Assembly: GCA_023406895.1 (NCBI GenBank)
Contig: JAEXTV010000005.1
Location: 1 to 64,000, forward strand
Length of the DNA: 64,000 bases
Source: Bacillota bacterium
GTDB lineage: Bacteria; Bacillota; Clostridia; Christensenellales; SZUA-584
Reading direction: 5' to 3'
Part shown: one piece after another, positions 18,296 through 26,136 of the stretch
Numbering within the stretch: the first letter of the stretch is position 1
How the letters are laid out: the number at the start of each line of letters is the position of its first letter
Notes under the pieces: model-generated
Told to the model about the DNA's origin: nothing
The model's input: only the letters and a program-made list of their open reading frames with translations
Databases searched by the model: none
Made by a program: the position numbers and the translations under genes

Positions 18296-18840
18296 AAAAG
18301 ACCGGCATTCAAAAAGTGCTCAGGCGGTATGCTTTTTCTCTGCTGATGGCGGCGGGCCTTGCCGCGCTTGTGATTTTCTGGCCCGGTGTGGGTACCAAAG
18401 CGTTTGACGCCACCATCTCCGGTTTTAAGCAGATGCTTCTCGTGATCCCGCCCGTTTTTGTGCTGCTCGGGTTGCTTGATGTCTGGATTCCGCGAGAAAC
18501 GATGGTGCGTTTTATGGGTGAAGGATCGGGGATTAAAGGTGCCGCGCTTGCGGTACTGCTCGGCAGCGCCGCCGCAGGGCCGCTCTATGCCGCGTTCCCG
18601 GTGGCGGGCGTGTTCATGAAAAAGGGCTCGTCGTTCACCAACGTGCTGCTGTTCCTCGGCGCATGGTCTACCACAAAGGTGCCGATGATACTGTTCGAGC
18701 TGGCGGCGATGGGCCCGGTGTTTACATTCACGCGCCTTGGCCTCAGCTTGATCGGCATCGTCGTCATCGCTGTCTCCATTAATAAGCTAATAGGCCGCGA
18801 AAAAATTGCGGCGATATATGAAAATGCGCGACGCTTATAG
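18292..18840 (+). CDS. Half-size permease, YraQ/ArsP-like C-terminal half
   Basis: The 182-residue protein has about four membrane segments and the motif GSAAAGPLYAAFPVAGVFMKKG, followed by LFLGAWSTTKVPMILFELAAMG, typical of COG0701 permeases. It begins inside the last codons of the previous gene. The two GPLYAAFP/MPGFVAFP motifs look like the paired repeat halves of a full-length permease. PadR control is inferred from position only. Confidence 0.55.
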   Translation: MKKTGIQKVLRRYAFSLLMAAGLAALVIFWPGVGTKAFDATISGFKQMLLVIPPVFVLLGLLDVWIPRETMVRFMGEGSGIKGAALAVLLGSAAAGPLYAAFPVAGVFMKKGSSFTNVLLFLGAWSTTKVPMILFELAAMGPVFTFTRLGLSLIGIVVIAVSINKLIGREKIAAIYENARRL

Positions 18841-18867
18841 TCCTGTAATTTCTTTGCGAAAGCATTT

Positions 18868-18960
18868 TTTCTGTCATCCTGAGGAGCGAAGCGAGGAAGG
18901 ATCTGTTACAAATTCTTTTCACTATGCCGTCATACGCGCTTCGGTTCCGCATGACAGAAA
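18868..18960. repeat. Small MITE-like element with 10-bp terminal inverted repeats
   Basis: The 93-bp segment is bounded by TTTCTGTCAT and its exact reverse complement ATGACAGAAA. Inside the left end is the GAGGAGCGAAGCGAGGAAGGATC core typical of a short repeat dispersed in many Clostridia. A degenerate copy of the same core occurs at 58686-58720 in the opposite orientation. No coding capacity. Confidence 0.7.
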
Positions 18961-19121
18961 CCATGGATTGACGTTTATTATGGTTCGTCAGCGCAGGATG
19001 GCTCTGACTGAGCATTGTGTAGTGACTGTGAGATAGTTGAGAATCTGTTTAAATCTTGATCCGCTAAGTCGTCGATTCGCTAGTCAAAGCGCAGTGTGCT
19101 CAATGAGTTGCGTAAAAATAG

Positions 19122-19152
19122 AAATGCCCGAAGCTTATAGCCCCGGGCATTT
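19122..19152 (-). terminator. Terminator of the first DUF4064-like gene
   Basis: AAATGCCCG and its complement flank a 13-base loop, with a T-rich tail on the minus strand. The same hairpin with its flanks recurs at 19748-19782 after the paralogous gene. Confidence 0.75.
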
Positions 19153-19201
19153 TCGTTTCAAGCAGTCCCCACCAATAATCAGCTTAACTGAAAGCTTATT
19201 G

Positions 19202-19609
19202 TTATTCGTTAACCGGAGGCTGAACCGGCGCAACCGAAGGTTTCTCTTTCACAAGCGCGAAGATGCCGCCCAGCGTGAACAGAATCATGGCCAGCCATCC
19301 CGTTATCAACAGGCTGATACCTGCCGCGATGATCATCAATACACCCCCTGTCACATTCTTTTTGTGAACTGTTAATCCGCCCACCAGCCCGAGCACACCG
19401 CATACAATCTGAACCACGCCCGCTACAATCATCACAATACCCCAAATATCGGCTGTGATATTAAAAAGCCCTGAGTACGCGCGATTAATTAAATCCGACA
19501 AAAAGCCTGTATCCGATTTCATGACAAAACCAACAATGATACTCGAAAGTGCGCCAAGCAGCGAAACAGCCCCGCCAATAATGCCAAACCCCATGCTTGC
19601 TTTTCTCAC
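19202..19609 (-). CDS. DUF4064-like small membrane protein, copy A
   Basis: The 135-residue protein has about four membrane helices with glycine-rich motifs (GIIGGAVSLLGAL, VCGVLGLVGG, FTLGGIFALVKEKP) and a Pro-rich tail PVQPPVNE. The pattern matches DUF4064-type proteins of Firmicutes, whose function is unknown. It is a close paralogue of the next gene, sharing the first residues (MRKAS), the helix pattern and the last 20 residues almost exactly. The start is the only good ATG. Confidence 0.7.
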   Translation of the reverse strand: MRKASMGFGIIGGAVSLLGALSSIIVGFVMKSDTGFLSDLINRAYSGLFNITADIWGIVMIVAGVVQIVCGVLGLVGGLTVHKKNVTGGVLMIIAAGISLLITGWLAMILFTLGGIFALVKEKPSVAPVQPPVNE

Positions 19610-19747
19610 TTTTTAATCCTCCTATGCCTTAATGCAATCACAACATACTATTTATCACTTCTGAATACAATCACTGTCTCAATTGAAGCAATGACCTCAA
19701 TTCATTACTGAGAGACTTAATTCATATTTGCTCAGCCTCATACTGCC

Positions 19748-19782
19748 AAAAAAATGCCCGAAGCATAATAGCCTCAGGCATC
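19748..19782 (-). terminator. Terminator of the second DUF4064-like gene
   Basis: The nested stem ATGCCT/GGGCAT and GAGGC/GCTTC ends in seven T residues on the minus strand. It is homologous to the terminator at 19122-19152. Confidence 0.75.
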
Positions 19783-19833
19783 TTACGTTTCAAGCAGCCA
19801 CCACCAATAATCAGCTTGACTGCAAGCTTATTG

Positions 19834-20268
19834 TCATTCGTTAACCGGAGGCTGAACCGGTGCAACCGGCGGTTTCTCTTTTACAAGCGCGAAGATACCG
19901 CCCAGCGTGAACAGAACCATTGAGATAAAGTTGCCCGAGATGATCAGGCTCACACCCGCTGCGACGATCATCAGCACGCCCGCCGTGACATTGTTCTTTT
20001 TCACCATGGTGCCGCCAATCAATCCCAACACGCCGCAGACCGCATTGAGTATGCCGACAACAATCACGATAATACCGACAAAATCAAACGACCAATCAAA
20101 TAGTTGATCGCCAAAGAACGGAATATTGACATCAAACTGTCTGACAAAATCCCACATGCCGTCGTAATTGAATGACATCATCACGATTCCGCCAATCACA
20201 CACAGCAGTGCCATTAATAACGACCATGCACCGCCGACGATACCCAAAACCGAACTTGCCTTTCTCAT
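19834..20268 (-). CDS. DUF4064-like small membrane protein, copy B
   Basis: The 144-residue paralogue of copy A differs mainly in the first extracellular loop (a Trp/Asp/Phe-rich segment of about 30 residues) while helices and tail are conserved. The two genes, with their terminators and about 50 bases of 3' flank, form a tandem duplication of roughly 0.5-0.6 kb. A good ribosome binding site (GGAGGG) precedes the ATG. Function unknown. Confidence 0.7.
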   Translation of the reverse strand: MRKASSVLGIVGGAWSLLMALLCVIGGIVMMSFNYDGMWDFVRQFDVNIPFFGDQLFDWSFDFVGIIVIVVGILNAVCGVLGLIGGTMVKKNNVTAGVLMIVAAGVSLIISGNFISMVLFTLGGIFALVKEKPPVAPVQPPVNE

Positions 20269-20381
20269 AAAACCCTCCCGCCTGTTAAGGCTGATAAAAA
20301 TATATAATAACAGGACTATTATATAATATATGGGTGAATATCACAACAAAGAACGTATTATTTTTCAGGCCGGTAACGTTT

Positions 20382-21173
20382 TTACAGCGCATTGTCCTGT
20401 TGTGTATTCTCTTTGACGATTCTGTTAAAGCCAAATCGCATCAAAGCTGCCAGCCTTCTGCCGAGCCATGCACGCAGCCCTTTCACCGGATAAAAGTAAG
20501 CGCCTCTTGCGCTATAATATTCATTATCTGCGGGACATTCTTTTTTGTATGATTCATACCGGCTCAATGATTTAAAGGCACCGAAATACGAAAAATCAAC
20601 CAGCCCGGGCTTGTGCCGCGCGGTATTGCCCATGGCTGCGTAAAACGCTTTGGACGTCTTTTTCAGCCTCTTTGCCGCTTTTTTCTCAATCATCGGCATG
20701 GAAACGGGCGGCATCGGCACGCCGAGCTTCAGTGATTTTTTTGCGCCCGCCGCCAGCAGCGCCAGCTGCCCGAGCGCCTGTTTCATGCCCACCACACCGC
20801 CGACTGTTGACACGGCCATAAAAGCCTGGTCAAAAAAGCAAGGACGGTGCAGCGTGTAGGCAAAACGGTCGATGAAATTTTTCATCAGCGCGGGTACACC
20901 CATCGCATATGTCGGCGCGGCCAAGATGATACCGTCTGCTGCTGTCATCTTATTGTATATCATGTCGCGGTCGTCTTTGAGCGGGCATTTATCCGCGCCG
21001 CCCGCAAAGCAGCCAAAGCACCCTTTGCACATCTCAAGGTGGCAGTCACCCAAAAACAGATACTCAAAATCGATGCTGCCGTCTATGCGCAAAAGCTCAT
21101 CTTTTACGCGTTCAACCGCTTTGAGTGTGTGGCCCTTCTTTCGGGGGCTGCCCATAATCGCGAGAACTTTCAT
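20382..21173 (-). CDS. Flavodoxin-fold NAD(P)H-dependent FMN reductase
   Basis: The 263-residue protein begins MKVLAIMGSPRKKGHT, the FMN phosphate-binding loop of the NADPH-dependent FMN reductase family. A CKGCFGCFAGGADKCPLKDD cysteine segment and APTYAMGVPALMKNFIDRFAY follow, as in iron-sulfur flavoproteins. Only part of the cysteine motif is present, so it may or may not hold a cluster. The C-terminal 100 residues are basic and unusual. The gene starts four bases after the TetR gene ends, so the two form an operon repressed by that TetR protein, perhaps in response to a quinone or electrophile. Confidence 0.82.
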   Translation of the reverse strand: MKVLAIMGSPRKKGHTLKAVERVKDELLRIDGSIDFEYLFLGDCHLEMCKGCFGCFAGGADKCPLKDDRDMIYNKMTAADGIILAAPTYAMGVPALMKNFIDRFAYTLHRPCFFDQAFMAVSTVGGVVGMKQALGQLALLAAGAKKSLKLGVPMPPVSMPMIEKKAAKRLKKTSKAFYAAMGNTARHKPGLVDFSYFGAFKSLSRYESYKKECPADNEYYSARGAYFYPVKGLRAWLGRRLAALMRFGFNRIVKENTQQDNAL

Positions 21174-21177
21174 GGCT

Positions 21178-21768
21178 TTATTCTCCTTGTTTTAAAATAT
21201 GCCGCACAAAAAAGTCGTTATGTTGTTTCATCTTTTCGTCTATCACGGCTAGGCTCGGCTCTGTGTGCAAGAAGTTTTGTTCGAAATATAGATACACGAT
21301 ATATGCGCAGTATTCTTCCGCAATCACACGCGCATCAATATCGCGGATCAGCCCTTGGTCTTTCATCATTTCAAGCACGTATATTGTTGCCTGAACCGGC
21401 TTTACGATCATCTCCTCAACCAGAAACGCTCTGGCCGAGCTGCTGTGAAGTTGTTCCATTGTGATGATTTTAGCAATTTTGAGTACCGTCGGCTCCCACA
21501 TGATCTCTTTAAACTGTTCGTAAGCCAACGTGAAATATTCTCTTAAAGATTTGAATTCGGGGACATCAAGCTCCGTCTGCCTCAATTTATCACGAAATAA
21601 AGCAAATATGCTTTCCAATAAAGCCTCCTTGCTTTCATAGTGCTTATAGAGTGAGCTCGCTTTTATGCCCACTTCCCCTGCAATCTGGCGCATGGTGACT
21701 TCTTTGAATCCATACTGCGAGAACAAATCAATAGAGATATCGAGAATTCTCTGTCTCGTGCTTTGCAT
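21178..21768 (-). CDS. TetR/AcrR-family regulator
   Basis: The 196-residue protein has the TetR helix-turn-helix (TMRQIAGEVGIKASSLYKHYESKEALLESIF) at residues 25-55 and a helical ligand domain. It lies directly upstream of the FMN reductase gene in the same operon. Two palindromes with the half-site GCTAAC sit in its promoter, one exactly between the -35 and -10 elements, indicating autorepression. The ligand is unknown. Confidence 0.9.
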   Translation of the reverse strand: MQSTRQRILDISIDLFSQYGFKEVTMRQIAGEVGIKASSLYKHYESKEALLESIFALFRDKLRQTELDVPEFKSLREYFTLAYEQFKEIMWEPTVLKIAKIITMEQLHSSSARAFLVEEMIVKPVQATIYVLEMMKDQGLIRDIDARVIAEEYCAYIVYLYFEQNFLHTEPSLAVIDEKMKQHNDFFVRHILKQGE

Positions 21769-21780
21769 GTCTGGCCTCCG

Positions 21781-21828
21781 GCTAACATTTGTTACCCAGA
21801 TTATAAGCTAACGAGTGTTAGCTGTCAA
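21781..21828 (-). promoter_or_regulatory. TetR operon promoter with two palindromic operators
   Basis: On the minus strand TTGACA (plus 21823-21828) and TATAAT (plus 21800-21805) are exactly 17 bases apart. The spacer is filled by the perfect palindrome GCTAACGAGTGTTAGC (21807-21822). A second, imperfect copy GCTAACATTTGTTACC lies at 21781-21796, 26 bases away centre to centre. Confidence 0.85.
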
Positions 21829-21866
21829 TATGCAATAAATTAATTCACCATCTCAACGAAAATACA

Positions 21867-21917
21867 TTGACAAACAATTCACAATCTTTTATAATCATAT
21901 TGTGAAATGATTCACAA
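21867..21917 (+). promoter_or_regulatory. adhE: adhE promoter with Rex-type operator
   Basis: TTGACA (21867-21872), a 17-base spacer and TATAAT (21890-21895) form a consensus promoter. The perfect palindrome TTGTGAAATGATTCACAA (21900-21917) follows at the transcription start. It matches the TTGTGAA-N4-TTCACAA form of the Rex redox-repressor site, and a half-site (TTCACAA) lies in the spacer. Rex releases DNA at high NADH, which fits control of an NADH-consuming alcohol dehydrogenase. The Rex gene is not in this window. Confidence 0.85.
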
Positions 21918-22185
21918 TATCCAGGTTGATGTGAAAAAGCCTCTATCTGTCATACGAGGGGGCCGCGTGATATAAAGACCCCCGCTGTACATACTAAGTC
22001 TATGGGCTTTACGCCGAGAAACGCGCTATTCTCACGCATGATCGCATTGACACCCGGAGACAAACAGCGGAGCAGCTTTATATAGCAAAGTGTTTGAGAA
22101 TTATGGCGGCATCATGCCACCCACGATTTACGGCTTTAAACCCTTAACAGGGTTTATATAAAATTTTCGACAGGAGAATAGAGTC
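21918..22185 (+). other. Long 5' leader of adhE
   Basis: About 280 bases separate the promoter from the adhE start. The leader contains a G-rich/C-rich pairing (GGGGG near 21954 with CCCCC near 21983). A 36-codon open stretch at 22051-22161 without a start codon looks protein-like and may be a gene remnant. I cannot assign a riboswitch class. Confidence 0.4.
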
Positions 22186-24774
22186 ATGGAGAAAAAGACG
22201 GAAGATATGACCGTTATCATTAACGACCTCGTTAAGAACGCCAACGGCGCCTTGAAGGCCTATATGGCGATGGATCAAAGCCAAGTTGACGGCATGGTGC
22301 ATGCTATGACGCTGGCTGGTCTAGACAACCACATGCGTCTGGCCAAAATGGCTGTGGAGGAAACGGGGCGCGGTGTTTTTGAAGACAAAGTCATTAAAAA
22401 CATTTTCGCAACCGAATATATCTGGCACAGCATCAAAGATCAGAAAACCGTCGGCATTGTGGACGAAAGTGAGCTCGAGGGGTATGTGGAGGTTGCGGAG
22501 CCGGTCGGTATTATCGCGGGTGTCACGCCCGTTACCAACCCGACATCCACCACAATGTTTAAGGCGCTGATTGCCGCCAAAACCCGCAACCCGATTATAT
22601 TTGCATTTCATCCGTCTGCGCAAAAATGCTCGCTCGAGGCAGCAAAGGTGCTGCGCGACGCCGCGGAAAAGCACGGCGGTCCCAAAGACTTAATCCAGTG
22701 GATCGAAACACCGTCTATTGAGGCGACCAATGCGCTGATGAATCATCCGAGCGTTTCTTTGATACTCGCGACGGGCGGCTCAGGCATGGTCAGGAGTGCT
22801 TACAGCGCAGGCAAACCGGCGCTGGGCGTCGGCCCCGGCAATGTGCCGTGTTACATCCACAAGGATGTGGACATCGAGCGCGCTTGCACCGATCTCATCA
22901 TTTCCAAAACATTTGACAACGGCATGATCTGCGCGTCCGAGCAGGCCGCGATTGTGCATAAGGATATCGCGCCCGCGTTCGAAACCATCATGAAGCGCCT
23001 CGGCTGTGTGTTCCTCGGCGAGGACGATACGGCTAAGCTCACCAGCTATGTGATCAACACGGCGAAAATGGCTGTGAATCCCGAGGTGGTCGGTAAATCG
23101 GCCACGTGGATTGCTGAAAAAGCGGGCATAAAAGTACCTAAGGATACAAAAATACTGCTGGCCAAGCTCCCCAAACCCGATGTTGCGTATCCTCTCTCTC
23201 TCGAGAAGCTCTCCCCCGTGCTCGCGTATTTTATTGCAAAGGATGAAAAGCAGGGCTTTGAATACGCCAACAAGATGCTGGAGCTCGGCGGCCTTGGGCA
23301 CAGCGCCGTCATTCATGCCAGCGACGAAGCCTTAACCGTTGCGTTCGGCGAAGCGATGAAGGTGGGCCGCGTGATCGTCAACTCCCCCTCATCTCAGGGC
23401 GCTATCGGCGACATCTACAACACGAACACCCCGTCTCTGACGCTCGGATGCGGCAGCTTTGGACGCAACTCAACCACGTCCAACATTTCGTCGATCAATC
23501 TGCTGAACAAAAAGCGTATTGCGCAGAGGAGGGTGAACATGCAGTGGTTTAAAATTCCGCCGAAGATTTATTTTGAGAACAATTCCGTGCAGTACCTCGC
23601 ATCAATGCCGGGCATCAGCCGTGCGTTTATCGTGACTGACCCGATGATGGTGAAGCTCGGGTATATCGACAAAGTGCTTCATTATTTAAGAAAGCGCGAG
23701 GTGTACTGCCACAGCGAGATATTCGCGGATGTGGAACCCGATCCGTCGGTAGATACCATTATGCGTGGTGTGGATGCGATGAACCGATTTAACCCGGACG
23801 TGATTATCGCACTCGGCGGCGGCAGCGCGATTGACGCGGCGAAAGGCATGTGGCTGTTCTATGAGCATCCCGATACCGATTTTGAAGGCCTTCGGCTCAA
23901 GTTCCTCGATATCCGCAAGCGCGCGTTCCTGTTTCCGAACCTCGGCAAAAAGGCGCAGCTCGTCGCGATACCGACCACATCGGGCACAGGCTCCGAAGTT
24001 ACATCGTTCTCGGTGATTACCGATAAGAAAAACGGCAACGTGAAATACCCGCTTGCCGACTACGAACTCACACCGGATGTGGCGATTATTGACCCGCAGT
24101 TTGTGCGTACAATGCCCAAATCCATCACGGCAGACACCGGCATGGACGTGCTGACTCACGCGATTGAGGCGTATGTCTCGATACTCGCGTCTGACTATAC
24201 CAATGGCCTCGCGATGAAGGCGATAGAGCTTGTGTTCAAATACCTGCGCCGCTCATACAACGACCCCGAGGATTTTGTGGCACGTGAAAAGATGCACAAC
24301 GCATCGTGCATCGCGGGTATGGCGTTTACAAACGCGTTCCTTGGTATCAACCATTCGCTCGCGCATAAGCTGGGCGGCGAATACCATATTCCGCACGGCC
24401 GCGCCAACGCGCTGCTGCTCCCGCACGTGATTGCGTACAACGCGCAGACGCCGACCAAGTTCGCGATATTCCCGAAGTACGGCAAGTTCGTCGCGGATGA
24501 GCGCTACGCGCAGATATCGCGGTATCTCGGGTTCGGCGGCACCACGAAGGAAGAGCAGATCGCCAATCTCATCAAAGAAGTCAGGACCCTGATGAAGGAC
24601 CTTGGTATACCGATGACGATTGCGGAAACAGGCGTGAATGAGAAGGAATTCCTTTCGAAGCTTGATGCTCTCTCGGAACGCGCGTTTGAAGATCAATGCA
24701 CCACGGCGAATCCGCGCTACCCGCTCGTGACTGAGCTTGCGGAGATCTACAAAAAAGCGTACTACGGAAAATAG
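22186..24774 (+). CDS. adhE: Bifunctional acetaldehyde-CoA/alcohol dehydrogenase
   Basis: The 862-residue protein fuses a CoA-acylating aldehyde dehydrogenase (about 1-440, catalytic Cys249 in GMICASEQA) to an iron-dependent alcohol dehydrogenase (about 455-862, NAD site GGGSAIDAAKGMW). Metal ligands are in the HAIEAYVS, HSLAHKLGG and HIPHGRAN region. It reduces acetyl-CoA to ethanol with two NADH and recycles NAD+ during fermentation; family members assemble into helical spirosomes. AGGAG precedes the ATG. It is monocistronic, with a terminator 55 bases after the stop. Confidence 0.97.
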   Translation: MEKKTEDMTVIINDLVKNANGALKAYMAMDQSQVDGMVHAMTLAGLDNHMRLAKMAVEETGRGVFEDKVIKNIFATEYIWHSIKDQKTVGIVDESELEGYVEVAEPVGIIAGVTPVTNPTSTTMFKALIAAKTRNPIIFAFHPSAQKCSLEAAKVLRDAAEKHGGPKDLIQWIETPSIEATNALMNHPSVSLILATGGSGMVRSAYSAGKPALGVGPGNVPCYIHKDVDIERACTDLIISKTFDNGMICASEQAAIVHKDIAPAFETIMKRLGCVFLGEDDTAKLTSYVINTAKMAVNPEVVGKSATWIAEKAGIKVPKDTKILLAKLPKPDVAYPLSLEKLSPVLAYFIAKDEKQGFEYANKMLELGGLGHSAVIHASDEALTVAFGEAMKVGRVIVNSPSSQGAIGDIYNTNTPSLTLGCGSFGRNSTTSNISSINLLNKKRIAQRRVNMQWFKIPPKIYFENNSVQYLASMPGISRAFIVTDPMMVKLGYIDKVLHYLRKREVYCHSEIFADVEPDPSVDTIMRGVDAMNRFNPDVIIALGGGSAIDAAKGMWLFYEHPDTDFEGLRLKFLDIRKRAFLFPNLGKKAQLVAIPTTSGTGSEVTSFSVITDKKNGNVKYPLADYELTPDVAIIDPQFVRTMPKSITADTGMDVLTHAIEAYVSILASDYTNGLAMKAIELVFKYLRRSYNDPEDFVAREKMHNASCIAGMAFTNAFLGINHSLAHKLGGEYHIPHGRANALLLPHVIAYNAQTPTKFAIFPKYGKFVADERYAQISRYLGFGGTTKEEQIANLIKEVRTLMKDLGIPMTIAETGVNEKEFLSKLDALSERAFEDQCTTANPRYPLVTELAEIYKKAYYGK

Positions 24775-24828
24775 TTTAATCCCCCCTCTTATTCCTCCTA
24801 AGAAAAGCGGTTCGGGATCTATATTCAC

Positions 24829-24864
24829 AAAGAGGCTGTCCAGATGGGCAGTCTCTTTATTTTG
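24829..24864 (+). terminator. Terminator of adhE
   Basis: The stem AAAGAGGCTGTCC/GGGCAGTCTCTTT (two G-T pairs) with a four-base loop is followed by ATTTT. Confidence 0.75.
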
Positions 24865-25213
24865 CGAGAGCGAACCGCTGTGACGGCACGGCTTCTTATT
24901 TGAATCAGATAGCGGTGTATTGCTATGGAAAGTACTAAATCGGTCTCCAGTCCACTACGTAGAGAGGAGAGAGGCGACGACGACGCAACGGAATAGTATC
25001 TGCTGCAGATTCTCATCCATTACGTAGCCATTCGCCATGCTCATTCACGACGACAGCGGGTAGAATGACCTTGGCGGTTACTTTCCGTTCACTGTATTGG
25101 TGTGAGAAGGCATCAAGATTCTGAGAGAAGTGTCTGCACCTTCTTCTATCAGTAATGGGTGTTTGTCAACAGACAGCGCTTCATTTATTCAATTTACAGG
25201 ACGGGTCTATCCA
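24865..25213. other. Gene-free stretch with a copy of a dispersed repeat
   Basis: No gene is supported here. The segment 24924-24962 (starting TATGGAAAG and ending CAGTCCACTACGTAG) resembles 44184-44225, where the same end is completed into a long palindrome. A related CATTACGTAG occurs at 25018-25027. It looks like decayed repeat sequence. Confidence 0.45.
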
Positions 25214-25242
25214 TTCACATTTAAAGTCATAAAGGGTATAAT
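25214..25242 (+). promoter_or_regulatory. Promoter of the acetyltransferase gene
   Basis: TTCACA and TATAAT are separated by 17 bases, 55 bases before the GTG start. Confidence 0.65.
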
Positions 25243-25296
25243 AATGGCATTGATTGGTTTCATCCGACTACGCATATAGCAAGGAGCCTCATTAAA

Positions 25297-25824
25297 GTGG
25301 AATGTATCACGACGGAACGGTTGAATATCAGACGGTTTTCCCCGGACGATTGGCAGGATTTATATGAATACCTGTCGAATCCGCGCGTGGTCTTTTATGA
25401 GCCGTATGATGTGTTCTCACCGGAGGCCTGCAAGCAGGAGGCCATCAACCGCGCCCATAACGAATCATTTTGGGCGATCTGTTTAAAAAACAACAAGCTG
25501 ATCGGCAATCTATACTTGGAAAAACAGGATTTTGACACATGGGAACTCGGTTATGTGTTTCACGAAGGCTACCAGCATAACGGCTATGCCACTGAAAGTG
25601 CGAAAGCGTTGATTCGCTATGCCTTTAAAGAATTGGGAGCGAGACGCGTCGTGGCCATGTGCAATCCAGAAAACGCGCCATCGTGGAAACTGCTCGAGCG
25701 GCTGAAGATGAGACGTGAAGGCCACTTGCTCAAGAATATCTATTTTAAGAAAGATGATAACAATCAGCCGATTTGGCTGGATACGTTCATCTATGCGCTG
25801 CTGCGGGAGGAATGGCAGGAATAA
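25297..25824 (+). CDS. GNAT-family N-acetyltransferase, RimJ/RimL type
   Basis: The 175-residue protein has the acetyl-CoA fold of RimJ/RimL-like transferases. It opens with TERLNIRRFSPDDWQDLYEYL, has a beta strand then ELGYVFHEGYQHNGYATESAKALIRYAF for the pyrophosphate-binding loop, and NPENAPSWKLLERLKMRREGH near the end. The start is GTG, with AAGGAG ten bases upstream. The acceptor substrate is unknown; relatives acetylate ribosomal proteins or small amines. It stands alone with its own promoter. Confidence 0.88.
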   Translation: MECITTERLNIRRFSPDDWQDLYEYLSNPRVVFYEPYDVFSPEACKQEAINRAHNESFWAICLKNNKLIGNLYLEKQDFDTWELGYVFHEGYQHNGYATESAKALIRYAFKELGARRVVAMCNPENAPSWKLLERLKMRREGHLLKNIYFKKDDNNQPIWLDTFIYALLREEWQE

Positions 25825-26098
25825 AATCTTTATTATTTTTACATAAAAGCGGCATTTTAATGCAGACATCGTGCCGCTTGTCTATTTCAAAAACATACCG
25901 CTTATCAAATAATCAAACGTCAGCTGATACCTAGTTAAGCATCTCTATAGCTATCTGATAAATGCTTGGGACATTAGATATGACACTTTTTCAGCAGCCT
26001 TGGATCTTGTTTTTCCCTTTTTCAGCCTGCCTATATACGCTGATGGCTGATCGCTCTGCATTTTGATGCTGTAAACCCATAATAACTGCTGACACAGC

Positions 26099-26127
26099 AA
26101 AAAGACGGCTGCCTACGCCGCCTTTTT
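26099..26127. terminator. Bidirectional-looking terminator after the cysteine desulfurase gene
   Basis: AAAAAG-A-CGGC pairs with GCCG-C-CTTTTT around a short loop, ten bases after the minus-strand stop at 26137. The 270 bases from the acetyltransferase stop to here hold no gene I can support. Confidence 0.7.
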
Positions 26128-26136
26128 ACCTCTATG

